Part shown: positions 9,022 through 17,404 of the stretch, piece after piece
Layout of the letters: every line of letters starts with the position of its first letter
Position numbering within the stretch: the first letter of the stretch is position 1
Source: Nitrospirales bacterium
Lineage (GTDB): Bacteria; Nitrospirota; Nitrospiria; Nitrospirales; UBA8639
Direction of reading: 5' to 3'
NCBI GenBank assembly: GCA_009377845.1
Contig: WHTE01000011.1
Coordinates: forward strand, 1 to 46,671
DNA length: 46,671 nucleotides
Translations under genes and position numbers: made by a program
The notes under the pieces: generated by a model
Database searches by the model: none
What the model was told of the DNA's origin: nothing
Seen by the model: the letters and a program-made list of their open reading frames with translations, nothing else

Positions 9022-10929
9022 CTAGAAATATCCATGCAACATACCAAAAATTTCATTGTCTTTATCATGGTGGGTGAACGTGGTTCGAAAGGCAAGATTT
9101 TTGGCCAGAGTCCAACGCTGACCCACCGAAATAGGGATATCATGCGATCGATCTCCAAGGAGATAGCTCATGTACCCAGCTGATATGAGCCATTTCCAGT
9201 TATGAGTGATGGTAGCCAGGACTCCTCCCGACACGCCTCCGCCGACCCGGTGATTTTCGTCATACCCGCCACTGACGTTGGCGTCCAGCTCACCAAAGAG
9301 AAAAAAGACTTCTCTTTGAAATACCTGCTGGCTCTCCAGAGCCCCTCCGACTCCTGCATTCACATGCCCGTTTGAACAGAGGTCGCAAGACGATGTTTTG
9401 ACGGTGTCCATGCCAACTTTGATTTTCCATGATGGCGAAACAAACAACGAGTCCATGGGGGCCAAAGAGAGGACATTGGCAAACGTAAACCGTTCGACTC
9501 GAAATTGATTTCGGCGGTGATAATGCCTAAGCCCCAAATCGCCTAATTCTATTTGAGCATCTTGGGTATATCCTGGGTCAGGGTCTAAGAGATCGTGATA
9601 GGCGGCTCGGACGCTGATCTCTTCGAAGATCTCATTGTTTCTCCATCCGACTCCTACTCCGACTCTGAGCGTTTCGTGTCCGTATTCGGGAGAAAGGGAA
9701 AAGGGTTCTACATGGAAGGGGGCTGATGGAATTTTTATTTGACTGCGTGCCACTAAGATAGATCGATTTTTGGCCTTATAATCTTCAGCCCTGTCTTGAT
9801 CGGTTGCGCCTTTATATCGTAATACGTCTGAAACGAAATCCAGGAGAAACGTTTGCCGGTTCTGTGGTAAATGAAGAAATTCAGATTGGTCTATCAGGTG
9901 GGGATCGCTGATCAGTTTGGGAAGTAACGAGGTTTCTTGCTCCTCTAAAGCGCTCCTCTTCCTCTTGAGTAGAGTACTGCGTGCAGGCCGGTAAGAGACC
10001 TCTTTGACCAATCCTTTGTGTCGAAGGAGGAGTCGAATGGTGTCGGCTGGAATAGTCGCAACATGAAACTGGTCCGTCAGGTGGAGATTGGGGTCGGCCA
10101 CTTCTAATAAAGACAGGATATGGTACGCACAATTTTCTTTAAAGAAGTAATAATCGAAATAGGCATTCCCTAATTCCCACGCATGCATCAGTAGCCGATG
10201 ATTTTGCTCTTGCGAAAAATTTAACCGATATTCCCAAATGTCTCGATTTTCAATGTCCCGGTATTCTTTGACCTTCATATAATACGGAATGGTCGAGAAA
10301 AACCCCTTGTACCCTCCAAAAATTCCCTTATACGCGAATTCAATCCCCGCATCGGGCGGGACCTCTGCGGCGTAGTTAATCGTATACGCTAAGATATTCG
10401 TTTCTGTAGTTTGACCTTTTTGATCGATTCGTAAAAATGAATGCCCGAACATCGAGGCGGGATTATCCATATAGGCGGAAGGGAAAATAAATGAAATGGA
10501 GGCGGGATTCAGTTCTTCAAGCCAACTGTCAAAACGTTCGCATGCCTGTGGAGAAAGTTTGGACTCCTGAAAATGTAATTTCTCTTTAAGCCAGTGATAC
10601 CGGGCAACAAAGGCGCATTGCGCCGGCTGTTTGGAGCGACCAACTAATGTATCAGAAAAAAAATATGTCAGCGTTGCTTGTAATTCAGCTTCTGGATGAG
10701 TTTTCCCATTTGGTGAAAGGAAAAAACCTGGATCATCGACCTCGCTGGTGTAGCCGCCAAAAAAATCTTTCCGGTAATGGAGTAACAGATGCCAGTAACG
10801 GTCCTCGTGGAGTTTCCCGATGGTGGCTTGCTGAATCAGTTCTTGCAGATGGGGGGAGGGGAGATCTTGAGCCTTGAGCCCAAAGGGAAAGAACAGCAGC
10901 GTAAGGAAAATAAGAAGAGTGTTTACCAC
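9022..10929 (-). CDS. DUF4105 family exported protein with beta-barrel-like C-terminus
   Basis: A 635-residue protein with a clear signal peptide (hydrophobic 3-19, cleavage near GLKAQ). The centre holds the DUF4105 signature PSAYMDNPASMFGHSFLRI (about residues 150-168), a family with conserved His and Cys residues (ENCAYH near 265) that suggests a catalytic, possibly NlpC/P60-like, periplasmic domain. The last ~230 residues (from about 400) show alternating hydrophobic/polar strands with many Gly and aromatic residues, fitting an outer-membrane beta-barrel. The start is GTG at 10929; an ATG one frame away (ATG TGG TAA) just upstream makes only a two-codon frame. The biological role is unknown. 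The DUF3015 gene precedes it on this strand, separated by a hairpin. Confidence 0.85.
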   Translation of the reverse strand: MVNTLLIFLTLLFFPFGLKAQDLPSPHLQELIQQATIGKLHEDRYWHLLLHYRKDFFGGYTSEVDDPGFFLSPNGKTHPEAELQATLTYFFSDTLVGRSKQPAQCAFVARYHWLKEKLHFQESKLSPQACERFDSWLEELNPASISFIFPSAYMDNPASMFGHSFLRIDQKGQTTETNILAYTINYAAEVPPDAGIEFAYKGIFGGYKGFFSTIPYYMKVKEYRDIENRDIWEYRLNFSQEQNHRLLMHAWELGNAYFDYYFFKENCAYHILSLLEVADPNLHLTDQFHVATIPADTIRLLLRHKGLVKEVSYRPARSTLLKRKRSALEEQETSLLPKLISDPHLIDQSEFLHLPQNRQTFLLDFVSDVLRYKGATDQDRAEDYKAKNRSILVARSQIKIPSAPFHVEPFSLSPEYGHETLRVGVGVGWRNNEIFEEISVRAAYHDLLDPDPGYTQDAQIELGDLGLRHYHRRNQFRVERFTFANVLSLAPMDSLFVSPSWKIKVGMDTVKTSSCDLCSNGHVNAGVGGALESQQVFQREVFFLFGELDANVSGGYDENHRVGGGVSGGVLATITHNWKWLISAGYMSYLLGDRSHDIPISVGQRWTLAKNLAFRTTFTHHDKDNEIFGMLHGYF

Positions 10930-10954
10930 ATGCCAGGAGGGAGAAGGAAAGAGA

Positions 10955-10981
10955 GGCTCCGGCTTGAGAGAAGCCGGAGCC
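10955..10981 (-). terminator. Hairpin between DUF3015 and DUF4105 genes
   Basis: A perfect 11-bp inverted repeat GGCTCCGGCTT / AAGCCGGAGCC with a 5-nt loop lies 10 bp after the stop of the DUF3015 gene on the minus strand. It is followed in that direction by a pyrimidine-rich stretch rather than a clean T run. It is probably a terminator or attenuator limiting read-through into the DUF4105 gene, whose start is only 26 bp further on. Confidence 0.65.
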
Positions 10982-10990
10982 TGAAAGAAT

Positions 10991-11509
10991 TTACTTCGAT
11001 GTCGTGGCCTGAGCTAAAACGGGATGGTCTACCATGGCATCGTGAATGGCCTTCACTACCGCCTTTGGAGAGGTTTCGCCCGCCTGAACGAGCGTGGCGT
11101 ATTTCTCTTGTGTCATGGCAAAGAACGCTGGGTGTTGGTCAACTGGAATACCCATCAGTATGGCCAATGACGTCAGATGTTCACCTTGCCCTTGAGCCAT
11201 CTCTTGAGACAAATTGTCAAAGTTAATAGCCGCAAAGACATTCACCTTTTCGGCGGTAAATATCTTCCCATCGTTGGTGCAGCCTGACGTCCCGGTACTA
11301 ATCCCAAATGTTTGGGAACCGAAGGTTCCATTCGTTGTTGCCATCAGAACTTGCGGTCCGATTTGTTTTTGCCCTGAATAGTCACTCCATGCCAATTTTC
11401 CGAGGCCGCAGCCAGGTCCGTTATCCGGATTGGGAGCAGCTAGGGACACCCCTGCTCCACCTAGCATTAAAGCGAAGGCTGCGAATGCTACAACTGTTCG
11501 GTTAACCAT
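10991..11509 (-). CDS. DUF3015 family periplasmic protein
   Basis: A 172-residue exported protein with a signal peptide (MVNRTVVAFAAFALMLGGAG, cleavage after VSLA/A). The mature part begins GPGCGLGKLAW and contains QVLMATTNGTFGSQTFGISTGTSGC, which is the characteristic core of the DUF3015 family. The two conserved cysteines (in GCGLG and TSGC) could form a disulfide in the periplasm. The C-terminal half is helical (FAAINFDNLSQEMAQGQGEH and following). AGGAGG-like sequence directly precedes the ATG on this strand. An extended -10 promoter is visible about 60 bp upstream and a hairpin follows the gene. Function of the family is unknown. Confidence 0.85.
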   Translation of the reverse strand: MVNRTVVAFAAFALMLGGAGVSLAAPNPDNGPGCGLGKLAWSDYSGQKQIGPQVLMATTNGTFGSQTFGISTGTSGCTNDGKIFTAEKVNVFAAINFDNLSQEMAQGQGEHLTSLAILMGIPVDQHPAFFAMTQEKYATLVQAGETSPKAVVKAIHDAMVDHPVLAQATTSK

Positions 11510-11568
11510 ACTGTCCTCCTCATTTGGTGGTTAAAGAAAAGGGGAATTTTCCATGACCCGTGGAGGTC

Positions 11569-11574
11569 ATTATA
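11569..11574 (-). promoter_or_regulatory. Extended -10 promoter of the DUF3015 gene
   Basis: On the minus strand the sequence reads TGTTATAAT, a consensus -10 hexamer with the TGn extension, about 60 bp upstream of the DUF3015 start. A TTGACT lies 21 bp further upstream, too far for a standard -35, so this is probably an extended -10 promoter with a weak -35. Confidence 0.5.
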
Positions 11575-11782
11575 ACAAAACCGAGCCAATAGGAAAGTCA
11601 AAATTTTTAAATGAATGGTTGTCAACGGTTCATTTGAATGTATCGCCCTATTTATCGGATCAAAAGATAATCTGAGAATAGTCTCATTCTTGTGCGTAAG
11701 GATTTACATGATCGAGAATTGTCTGCCTTGTAGGGGAGAATGTCTCTTGATGGATCGGTCCTAAGCTATTGTTGACTGTGGA

Positions 11783-12067
11783 TTAAGAAGTAAGACTGAA
11801 TAGATCTGATTTTGGACATTTCTTGAGTAGTTGTTTAAACACCCAGTGGCCTTCTTGATACTGGGGATGGAGGGTTGTGAATTCCTTCATGGTGACTAGA
11901 GCTTGTTGCAGTTGCTCGGTTTCAATCAACAGTGTCGCCAGTCGTAACCAACCTGCTACGTAATCGAGATTCTTGTTTGCCAGGGTTTGCAACGTGTGAA
12001 TCTCTTCCTGATGGTTGCCTGCGCGCGCGCAATCGTCGGCATAGATGGCATAGAGATGGGTATCCAA
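11783..12067 (-). CDS. Small TPR-like protein
   Basis: A 94-residue frame starting at TTG 12067, two bases past the end of the decayed methyltransferase reading. Residues 7-75 show two to three helix-turn-helix pairs with the TPR pattern (GNHQEEIHTLQTLANKNLDYVAG; LRLATLLIETEQLQQALVTM; FTTLHPQYQEGHWVFKQLLK). TPR proteins act as protein-protein interaction scaffolds. The frame is intact, but because the gene just upstream is broken in several places, this could be the surviving tail of one longer methyltransferase-TPR protein rather than an independent gene. The TTG start has no strong ribosome site. Confidence 0.5.
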   Translation of the reverse strand: MDTHLYAIYADDCARAGNHQEEIHTLQTLANKNLDYVAGWLRLATLLIETEQLQQALVTMKEFTTLHPQYQEGHWVFKQLLKKCPKSDLFSLTS

Positions 12068-12068
12068 T

Positions 12069-12807
12069 TCAATTCAGAGACAAAGTGAGGTCGTTCCAAC
12101 TCGCCCAGTCCACTAAGACAACGGGGCGTATAGAGCCGATCTTTTGTGCCAGACGAAAGCGGTGACTGAGTGGATCAGATAGGTTTGTGATTTTGGGATC
12201 GGATGGTGTGTGGTTAAGAAATCCTAATCCGTTTCTACGCAGGCTTTCCTCAATTTCCTGAATGGGATAAGACCGTATCCCAATGGGGTCCTCGAAAGGA
12301 GCATTTCGAAAAGGGCCTATGGGCAGTTGAAAGGCCAGATACCCGCTGGGGAGTCAAGACCCGATGAATTTTCCCCAAAATAACGTTCAAACACCGGATG
12401 GGCGACATGTTGAAAGGTGACGTAGGAATACACCAGGTCAAAGTAGGAATGAGGAAATTCGCGGAGATCCACGCCGGAGGTTTCACGTGTTTGGATGTAT
12501 GTGGGGATAGTCGGCTAACCATCCTTTTGCTCTAGGCAATCATCGCGGAGGAGACATCCACCCCAAATAACTGGTGAAAATGCGGGGCTAACGCCTTAAG
12601 GACTCTGCCAATGCCGCATTCGATGTCCAAGACCTTCCAAGAAGCGTGGTGAAGGCCAGAAAGAGTCGCCAACAAGGCCCAGGCCGTATCTTTTCCTGAT
12701 TGAGCGAATTTTTCTTCCGTTTGGTAATCCTCAGTGGCTATCCAAAATAGTGCGTGGTGTTGGGCTCGTTGGTTCCAGTCTTGTTTGATTTTTTCAGCAA
12801 TAATCAT
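12069..12807 (-). pseudogene. Frameshifted class I SAM-dependent methyltransferase
   Basis: The first 91 codons (12807-12532) encode a normal methyltransferase N-terminus with the SAM-binding glycine-rich strand VLDIECGIGRVLKAL and the acidic loop FGVDVSSAMIA, then stop at TAG. Homologous continuation is found in other frames: AKGWLADYPHI, then SGVDLREFPHSYFDLVYSYV TFQHVAHPVFERYF (read without the space), then GKIHRVLTPQ, then LAFQLPIGPFRNAPFEDPIG running on to a TGA at 12069-12071. At least three or four single-base shifts are therefore needed to rebuild one gene of roughly 245 codons. Methyltransferase motifs survive in order, so decay is recent. The TPR frame starts immediately downstream. 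Confidence 0.75.
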
Positions 12808-13574
12808 TTACCCCGCTTGTTTGAAAAAAAGTGGAAATATCTTTATCCATGACGGTACTCCCATCAGACATTCTTGTTGGAAGGGAGGAAGCCAATGGAA
12901 AAACTATATTTTGTGAATTTGCGAAAGCTGAAGATGAACTGTGGCTTTCAGAAAGAATGCATTGAGCAAATCTGTTGCCAATCTTCTGGCCATGAAGAAC
13001 CAACGGGAGGGAAAAGAGATTTGACGATTGAATCAGTGGATTCAGTTTAACGAATACAAAAAACCTGAAGGGAGAGGTGAGTAAGGCAGTCGGCAAAATT
13101 GGACTTAGGACGGAAGTGTCTGCCCATCGACCACCGAGGCATTCAAGCTGTTCGCCCTGATCGATCGGTGATCTGAAAATGGTTCAGATGTTGTATCGAA
13201 ACTAAGCGGTTGATGGAAAATTTCGATGATGTCGAGACTATGGAAGAGGTTTTCGTGATTCGTCGATGAAGGTGGTGGGAACTGCTACTGGTGTGTGAAA
13301 TCGCCCGAAAGGTTTTTAAATATGTCTGTATCGGAATCCTGTTGCCGGGGGAAAAGTTCTTACATTTAAAGAAGGGTGTCTTCGACCCGTGGAGGCGAAG
13401 CGCAGTGATTTGGAGTTTGGAATTGCTTCTGCCTGAGTAGCTCAAGAATTGGATGCCCTCAATATTCTTCTGCTCGATCTCGACCAACTCGTTCGGGGCA
13501 AATAAACGGTTCTGGCCGGTTTTTCTTTTTAGAAAACAGACAATTTTGATTTCGCCACTAAGCCTCCCCTTCGT
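12808..13574. other. Degenerate region with a probable gene remnant
   Basis: About 770 bp without an intact gene. On the plus strand a short frame begins at ATG 12893 after a good GGGAGG, encoding about 50 residues without known similarity. Between about 13230 and 13503, translated pieces in different frames read LLVCEIARKVFKYVCIGILL and, after a shift and one internal TGA, LEFGIASA and ELDALNILLLDLDQLVRGK before a TAA at 13501-13503. This looks like the eroded end of a real protein, vaguely like the C-termini of DUF4388-type regulators, but the assignment is weak. The rest shows nothing recognisable. Confidence 0.35.
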
Positions 13575-13832
13575 TTAGGAGCAATGCCGGCGTAATTGTT
13601 TAATGACCTTCTTTGTATCCATCACCGGTTGTGTTGGCCACGCGGTTAGGGAAGCGAGAAAAATACTTAATACCACGAGAAGTAAAAGAGTAGTGGTCGT
13701 ATCTGGTCGGTTTAATTGGTCCAGATATAATGTTTGCGCATTCGCAAGAATTTGGTCGGCAGCAGATTCTCCGCCTAAGAGCATCATGGTCATGATGGAT
13801 CCAATGATCATTCCTCCGAATATTTGTAGCAT
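13575..13832 (-). CDS. Small two-helix membrane protein
   Basis: An 85-residue frame when started at the ATG at 13832, chosen because AAGGA lies 8 nt upstream on this strand and the hydrophobic helix begins at once (MLQIFGGMIIGSIMTMMLLGG). A second helix (TTTTLLLLVVLSIFLASLTAW) follows a polar loop of about 30 residues, and the C-terminus is basic (KKVIKQLRRHCS). A 21-codon upstream extension rich in lysine is possible. No family recognised. The opposite strand also has an open frame here, but its product looks like an antisense shadow. Confidence 0.5.
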   Translation of the reverse strand: MLQIFGGMIIGSIMTMMLLGGESAADQILANAQTLYLDQLNRPDTTTTLLLLVVLSIFLASLTAWPTQPVMDTKKVIKQLRRHCS

Positions 13833-14120
13833 GAGAGTTTTCCTTCTGTTGAAGACGAAGATCAAAAATTTTTTCGACTTCTTGGGTTCATCCAATTCCC
13901 AAAACGGAGGGAATCATTTTTTAGCGCGATGAATCTATCACCTTAGTCAAGAGATATAGAGAAGAGGGGGGTCGCGTACATACCGCTAAAGGATTAGCGG
14001 TCGAGTTGTTGTCTGGAAATTTCCGGGAAATGATGAAGTTTTTCTGACGCGATGCGTTGAGAAATGACGAGAAAGCAATTTGAAGGAGATGGGAAGGAGA
14101 ACGCCCGACAAAGAAATATT

Positions 14121-14489
14121 TTATTGGTCCAATGCTAACTGAACCATGGAGAGGAATTGGCTGAAATTACACGGTTTATCCAAAATAGCAAAGACCCCAG
14201 CCTGACGCGCACGATACTTATCCTGTTCTTCGAGGTGGCCACTTAATAAAATAATGGGGGTTTGATGTGGAATTTTCTCGCGCAGTTGGATCTGATCGAT
14301 AAAATCTAGACCCGTCAGAACGGGCATTTGATTGTCCGAGATAATCAGGTCAGCCTGTTGAGTGGATAACCAGTCGATGGCTTCTGATCCATTGCCGACC
14401 TCGATGCATTGTAATTGCTGAGATTCGAGGACCAGACGAAGAGCTTCCCTAGCATTGAGGTCATCATCTACCAGGAGAACTTTTTTCAT
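14121..14489 (-). CDS. Single-domain response regulator
   Basis: A 122-residue receiver domain with no output domain. The acidic pocket is Asp8-Asp10 (VDDD), the phosphorylation site Asp52 (SDNQMP), the switch Ser83 (LLSGH) and Lys105 (DKPC), all in canonical places. Stand-alone receivers of CheY/SpoF/DivK type pass signals by protein-protein contact. No histidine kinase is encoded nearby, so the partner is elsewhere. The DN-x-MP sequence around the phospho-aspartate is shared with the other orphan receiver at 40.4-40.8 kb, suggesting related paralogues. It is flanked by spacers of about 180 bp on each side and seems monocistronic. Confidence 0.92.
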   Translation of the reverse strand: MKKVLLVDDDLNAREALRLVLESQQLQCIEVGNGSEAIDWLSTQQADLIISDNQMPVLTGLDFIDQIQLREKIPHQTPIILLSGHLEEQDKYRARQAGVFAILDKPCNFSQFLSMVQLALDQ

Positions 14490-14664
14490 TTTCGAGTCTA
14501 CTTTTTCAAAAAGTTCCTAAATTCAGAACCATTGTCCGTACATTACGTGACCGGATAGTTACATTGTCCACCCCTCTGACGAACTAGTCATTTTTCCCTT
14601 TACCCAAAGGCCCATGAGTTCATCCTCCCCAGGATTCTGACAATTTCAAAATGAGGGTCTTTGG

Positions 14665-14910
14665 TTATTGAGAAGAAAGAGGGATAGCCGTATAACCTTT
14701 AGCCTCCAAGCAGCCTTCTACGGAATAAATCTGTTTGGTCCTTTGAGAGGTTCCTGTTGAGAGCACGGCTTCTTCACAATCGGCTTTATCACGGGTGAAG
14801 GTGGCTTGTGAGGTGTCTGACTTGTACCACTTTACCGGGGCTGTGGAACAACTGACGGCTGTGAGAATTATCATCAGGCACAGAATCAAGCCTATTCTCC
14901 GTTTCTTCAT
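14665..14910 (-). CDS. Small lipoprotein of unknown function
   Basis: An 81-residue protein when started at the ATG at 14910 (MKKRRIGL), which gives a typical basic n-region; an ATG five codons upstream is also possible. The signal peptide ends in the lipobox AVSC, so the mature protein should be lipid-anchored. The short mature part has two more cysteines (KADCEEAV and VEGCLEAKGY) that could form a disulfide, and the phrase CLEAKGY resembles the end of many small proteobacterial lipoproteins in which a conserved C-x-x-x-KGY closes the domain. Function unknown. Confidence 0.7.
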   Translation of the reverse strand: MKKRRIGLILCLMIILTAVSCSTAPVKWYKSDTSQATFTRDKADCEEAVLSTGTSQRTKQIYSVEGCLEAKGYTAIPLSSQ

Positions 14911-15067
14911 TCTGCTATACCTCATGAGGGAACAAGAAAGCGAATTGTAATGACTTTATCTCTAGTATTCAATCAGGTTGAATTGTTCATGAAAAAGTCA
15001 GGCGAAGGAATATATTGGGAGGTAGCCGGAAAGGGAAGAAGAGTGCCCCCCGTTGAATTTGTGGAGG

Positions 15068-15841
15068 TTAGGTATCCTGGCCAATTTGGACAAGGGCCCA
15101 GGATGCCCAAAAATGCACGTTAGGAGTCGGGTCTGTTTCCATAGCTTGCTTCAGGGCAGACACATCAGCGCTGCTTCCCAATTTACCTAAACGGAAAGCG
15201 GCTTCCGACCGCACGCCCACGCTTGTATCTTGAAGAAGGTGAGTGCGCAAGATCGGGAGCCCGCGGCGATCGCCTAATTCACCAAGTCCCGCAATCGCAG
15301 TTTGACGAGTTATGGGATCTGGACTTTGGAGGGCTTGAAGGTATAGGGAATAGGAAAATGGAAATTCAAAGTGAGAAAGGGCTTGGATAATGGTCCTTTG
15401 GGTGGTCATTGTGGAAATGTTGTAGGCTTCAGTTAACACCTGCAACAACTCTTCCGGAATAGTGGTCCGACCCAGAGCCAATACCACGGCCTGTTTGACC
15501 GAATCTGAAGGATCTGTTAGGCGCTGTACCAAAACCACCAGGGCCTGCTCGGAAAGTGAGGCAGACATCGTTCCTAATGCCCATGCACTCCATTGCCGAA
15601 CTTCGTCATCTGGATCAGACAAGGCCGAAACAAGAGCTGTCATGCTCTGTGGATTGCCAATTTTCCCAAGCGATAACGCCGCAGTCCGTCTGGTATCGGT
15701 TTGAGAGTCTTCTAGGAGTGGAATGAGTCGCTCGGTGACCTTTTCCGGTGGTTCGGATATGGATTCAACGACACACCCCATGAGTCCAAACAAACAAACA
15801 GCGCCGATAGCGGTAGCAGCTATGGTGGAGAACGGCAGCAA
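15068..15841 (-). CDS. HEAT-repeat lipoprotein
   Basis: A protein of about 257 residues made mainly of HEAT/PBS-lyase-type helical repeats of about 31 residues (for example TRRTAALSLGKIGNPQSMTA, VRQWSAWALGTM, VKQAVVLALGRT, TRQTAIAGLGELGD, VRSEAAFRLGKLGS). These fold into a solenoid for protein binding. The frame is open further upstream inside the TatA-like gene, but the likely start is TTG 15841 (or CTG 15853): this places a lipoprotein signal (LPFSTIAATAIGAVCLFGLM then GC) at the N-terminus with lipobox LMGC. The TatA-like stop codon (15849-15851) lies just upstream, so translation is probably coupled. A periplasm- or membrane-facing scaffold role is inferred. Confidence 0.75.
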   Translation of the reverse strand: MLPFSTIAATAIGAVCLFGLMGCVVESISEPPEKVTERLIPLLEDSQTDTRRTAALSLGKIGNPQSMTALVSALSDPDDEVRQWSAWALGTMSASLSEQALVVLVQRLTDPSDSVKQAVVLALGRTTIPEELLQVLTEAYNISTMTTQRTIIQALSHFEFPFSYSLYLQALQSPDPITRQTAIAGLGELGDRRGLPILRTHLLQDTSVGVRSEAAFRLGKLGSSADVSALKQAMETDPTPNVHFWASWALVQIGQDT

Positions 15842-15848
15842 GAAACTC

Positions 15849-16655
15849 TTATGCAGATCCGGAAGGTTCTTTTGGAGCCAGTGGCTGTTTGGCCAGCTCA
15901 ATGGAGTCTTGCATCTCTTTTTCAGCAGATTCCAACTCGGCTTGAATGGTGCGCATTTGAGGATCGATAGAGTTTTTAATATCTGCGGCGGCATCCCGGA
16001 AGGTTCGCACGGTACTTCCAAGCCCCTCTCCCAAGGATTGCATATCTCGAGGAGCAAATCCGGATTGTTGGGAAGCCTGTGCTTTCATGGCAGCTTGTTG
16101 GGCTTGGACGCGGGCCACGGCCTGTTTATTCACAACCGCCGCAGGCCGTTTAAGCACGGGCTTTGCTTGTGCTCCAGGAGGGAGAGCAGGATATTGTCTG
16201 GAAGCCATAGGGACAGGTTGAGCTTGGCGATCCTCCATGGAAACGGGTGGGGGAGCAGAAGAACCAGTCGAGGTTTGAGGGGAGGCGGCAGTTCCAGCAG
16301 GTTTGCCCGGTTGCTGGACCACTTGAGGTCCCGCTCCTTGGTATAGTAAGGAAGCGGTTGTTCCCGGAGTCTGTTCGGGACCAGGTTGATATGGTTGATT
16401 TGCCGGAATTCCTCCCGGGGTTGTGGATTGGGGTTGAGACTGGACTGATTCAGTGTTGACGGGAGTCCCAGCTTGTGCGGTAGGCTGAGGCTCATTGGGT
16501 TCCACGGGAGGGGGAATATCGGAGACCTCTTTTTTAAAGCCTTTTAAGGCTTTCCCTACACCTTCTCCAATTTGCGGAAGCCGACCTGCCCCGAAAATAA
16601 TCAGGATGATCACTAAAATGATCATGAGTTCAGAGAACCCCATGGTTCCGAACAT
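15849..16655 (-). CDS. TatA/TatB-like protein with long Pro/Gln-rich extension
   Basis: A 268-residue protein whose first ~45 residues match TatA/TatB: MFG-x-x-G-x-x-EL, one membrane helix (LMIILVIILIIFGAGRLP) and the amphipathic helix IGEGVGKALKGFKKEV. TatA proteins are normally 60-90 and TatB up to about 170 residues. Here a proline-, glutamine- and alanine-rich linker (about 48-175) leads to a helical C-terminal domain (about 185-265: LGEGLGSTVRTFRDAAADIK, then RTIQAELESAEKEMQDSIEL) that resembles the extended helices of TatB. TatA/B help twin-arginine translocation with TatC, but no tatC is present here, so the protein may be a housekeeping Tat subunit with an unlinked partner or a diverged, specialised one. 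The HEAT lipoprotein gene directly follows. Confidence 0.8.
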   Translation of the reverse strand: MFGTMGFSELMIILVIILIIFGAGRLPQIGEGVGKALKGFKKEVSDIPPPVEPNEPQPTAQAGTPVNTESVQSQPQSTTPGGIPANQPYQPGPEQTPGTTASLLYQGAGPQVVQQPGKPAGTAASPQTSTGSSAPPPVSMEDRQAQPVPMASRQYPALPPGAQAKPVLKRPAAVVNKQAVARVQAQQAAMKAQASQQSGFAPRDMQSLGEGLGSTVRTFRDAAADIKNSIDPQMRTIQAELESAEKEMQDSIELAKQPLAPKEPSGSA

Positions 16656-16831
16656 AATAAACCCCTTTTCTTCAGCTCAATTGAAAAATATTCAGCTAAA
16701 AAGACTCTATCTTTCAAGATTGACGAGTGTCAACCCAAATGGGGTAGGCTGTGACCCCAAAGGCCAAGCATTGTTTGCGAGTCCTTATCTTTGTGTTATT
16801 CCCTTAAGAAGAAGAAGCGATTAGACGCGAG

Positions 16832-17293
16832 ATGTCATTACTCTCACCGCCGCAAATCCCCCTCTTTCGTATCACTCTTTTTTATGGCCCTGAAGCCGTC
16901 GAGGGTGCCTCAGATTCGGTACACTGTGTGTTTAATGTCAAAAAGCGCAGCTGGAAGGGCGGAATACAGGTCGAGGTGGTGATGAAGAAGAATCAAATAA
17001 CACAGCTGGAGGGGTTTCTTCAATTCCCGTCATGGTTGGAAGATGTTCTGAGTGGGGTTCCGGCGGAGGACCAGGGAGAATATCTGAAAAAAAGCCAAGA
17101 TTTACTGGTCCAACTATTGTGTTTTCACAAGCTCCAGGTCTTTATTCACCAGGGTATCAGACAAGAGAATATCCAAGTTCCGGGAGACTCGTTCGTTTCT
17201 GAAACCGATGAGGTGGTTCAGCGAGAGGCCGAGAAAATTAAGCGGCAGATTTATGTCGAGTTGGATCTGGTAGAAGCAGAAAATGAGCAGTAG
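16832..17293 (+). CDS. Conserved-looking hypothetical protein
   Basis: A 153-residue soluble protein with no signal peptide or membrane helix. The N-terminal half alternates strands (FRITLFYGPE, HCVFNVKKRSWKGGIQVEVV) and the C-terminal half is helical and acidic (EYLKKSQDLLVQLLCFHKL, QREAEKIKRQIYVELDLVEA). I recognise no family. Codon use looks like that of neighbours and the frame is clean, so I believe it is a gene. It is divergent from the TatA-like gene and upstream of an exported protein, separated by an inverted repeat. Confidence 0.6.
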   Translation: MSLLSPPQIPLFRITLFYGPEAVEGASDSVHCVFNVKKRSWKGGIQVEVVMKKNQITQLEGFLQFPSWLEDVLSGVPAEDQGEYLKKSQDLLVQLLCFHKLQVFIHQGIRQENIQVPGDSFVSETDEVVQREAEKIKRQIYVELDLVEAENEQ

Positions 17294-17327
17294 TCACCAT
17301 CCAGGTATCAAATTTGCTATGATTACG

Positions 17328-17354
17328 TATTCAGACTAAGAGATCGTCTGAATA
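17328..17354. repeat. 9-bp inverted repeat upstream of a signal-peptide protein gene
   Basis: TATTCAGAC and GTCTGAATA form a perfect 9-bp inverted repeat separated by 9 bp, 35 bp after the stop of the hypothetical gene and 50 bp before the next start. It could be a short terminator hairpin or an operator for a dimeric regulator. It lacks a T run. Confidence 0.45.
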
Positions 17355-17404
17355 AAGGTTTGTACAAATGGAAACTGGAAGGTAAAAAAGGAGGGGCACT
17401 CGTT

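Noticed and set aside
13603-13932. Plus-strand frame of 109 codons opposite the small membrane protein
   Set aside because: Its product has no coherent pattern, and the minus-strand frame has a ribosome site and two clean helices.
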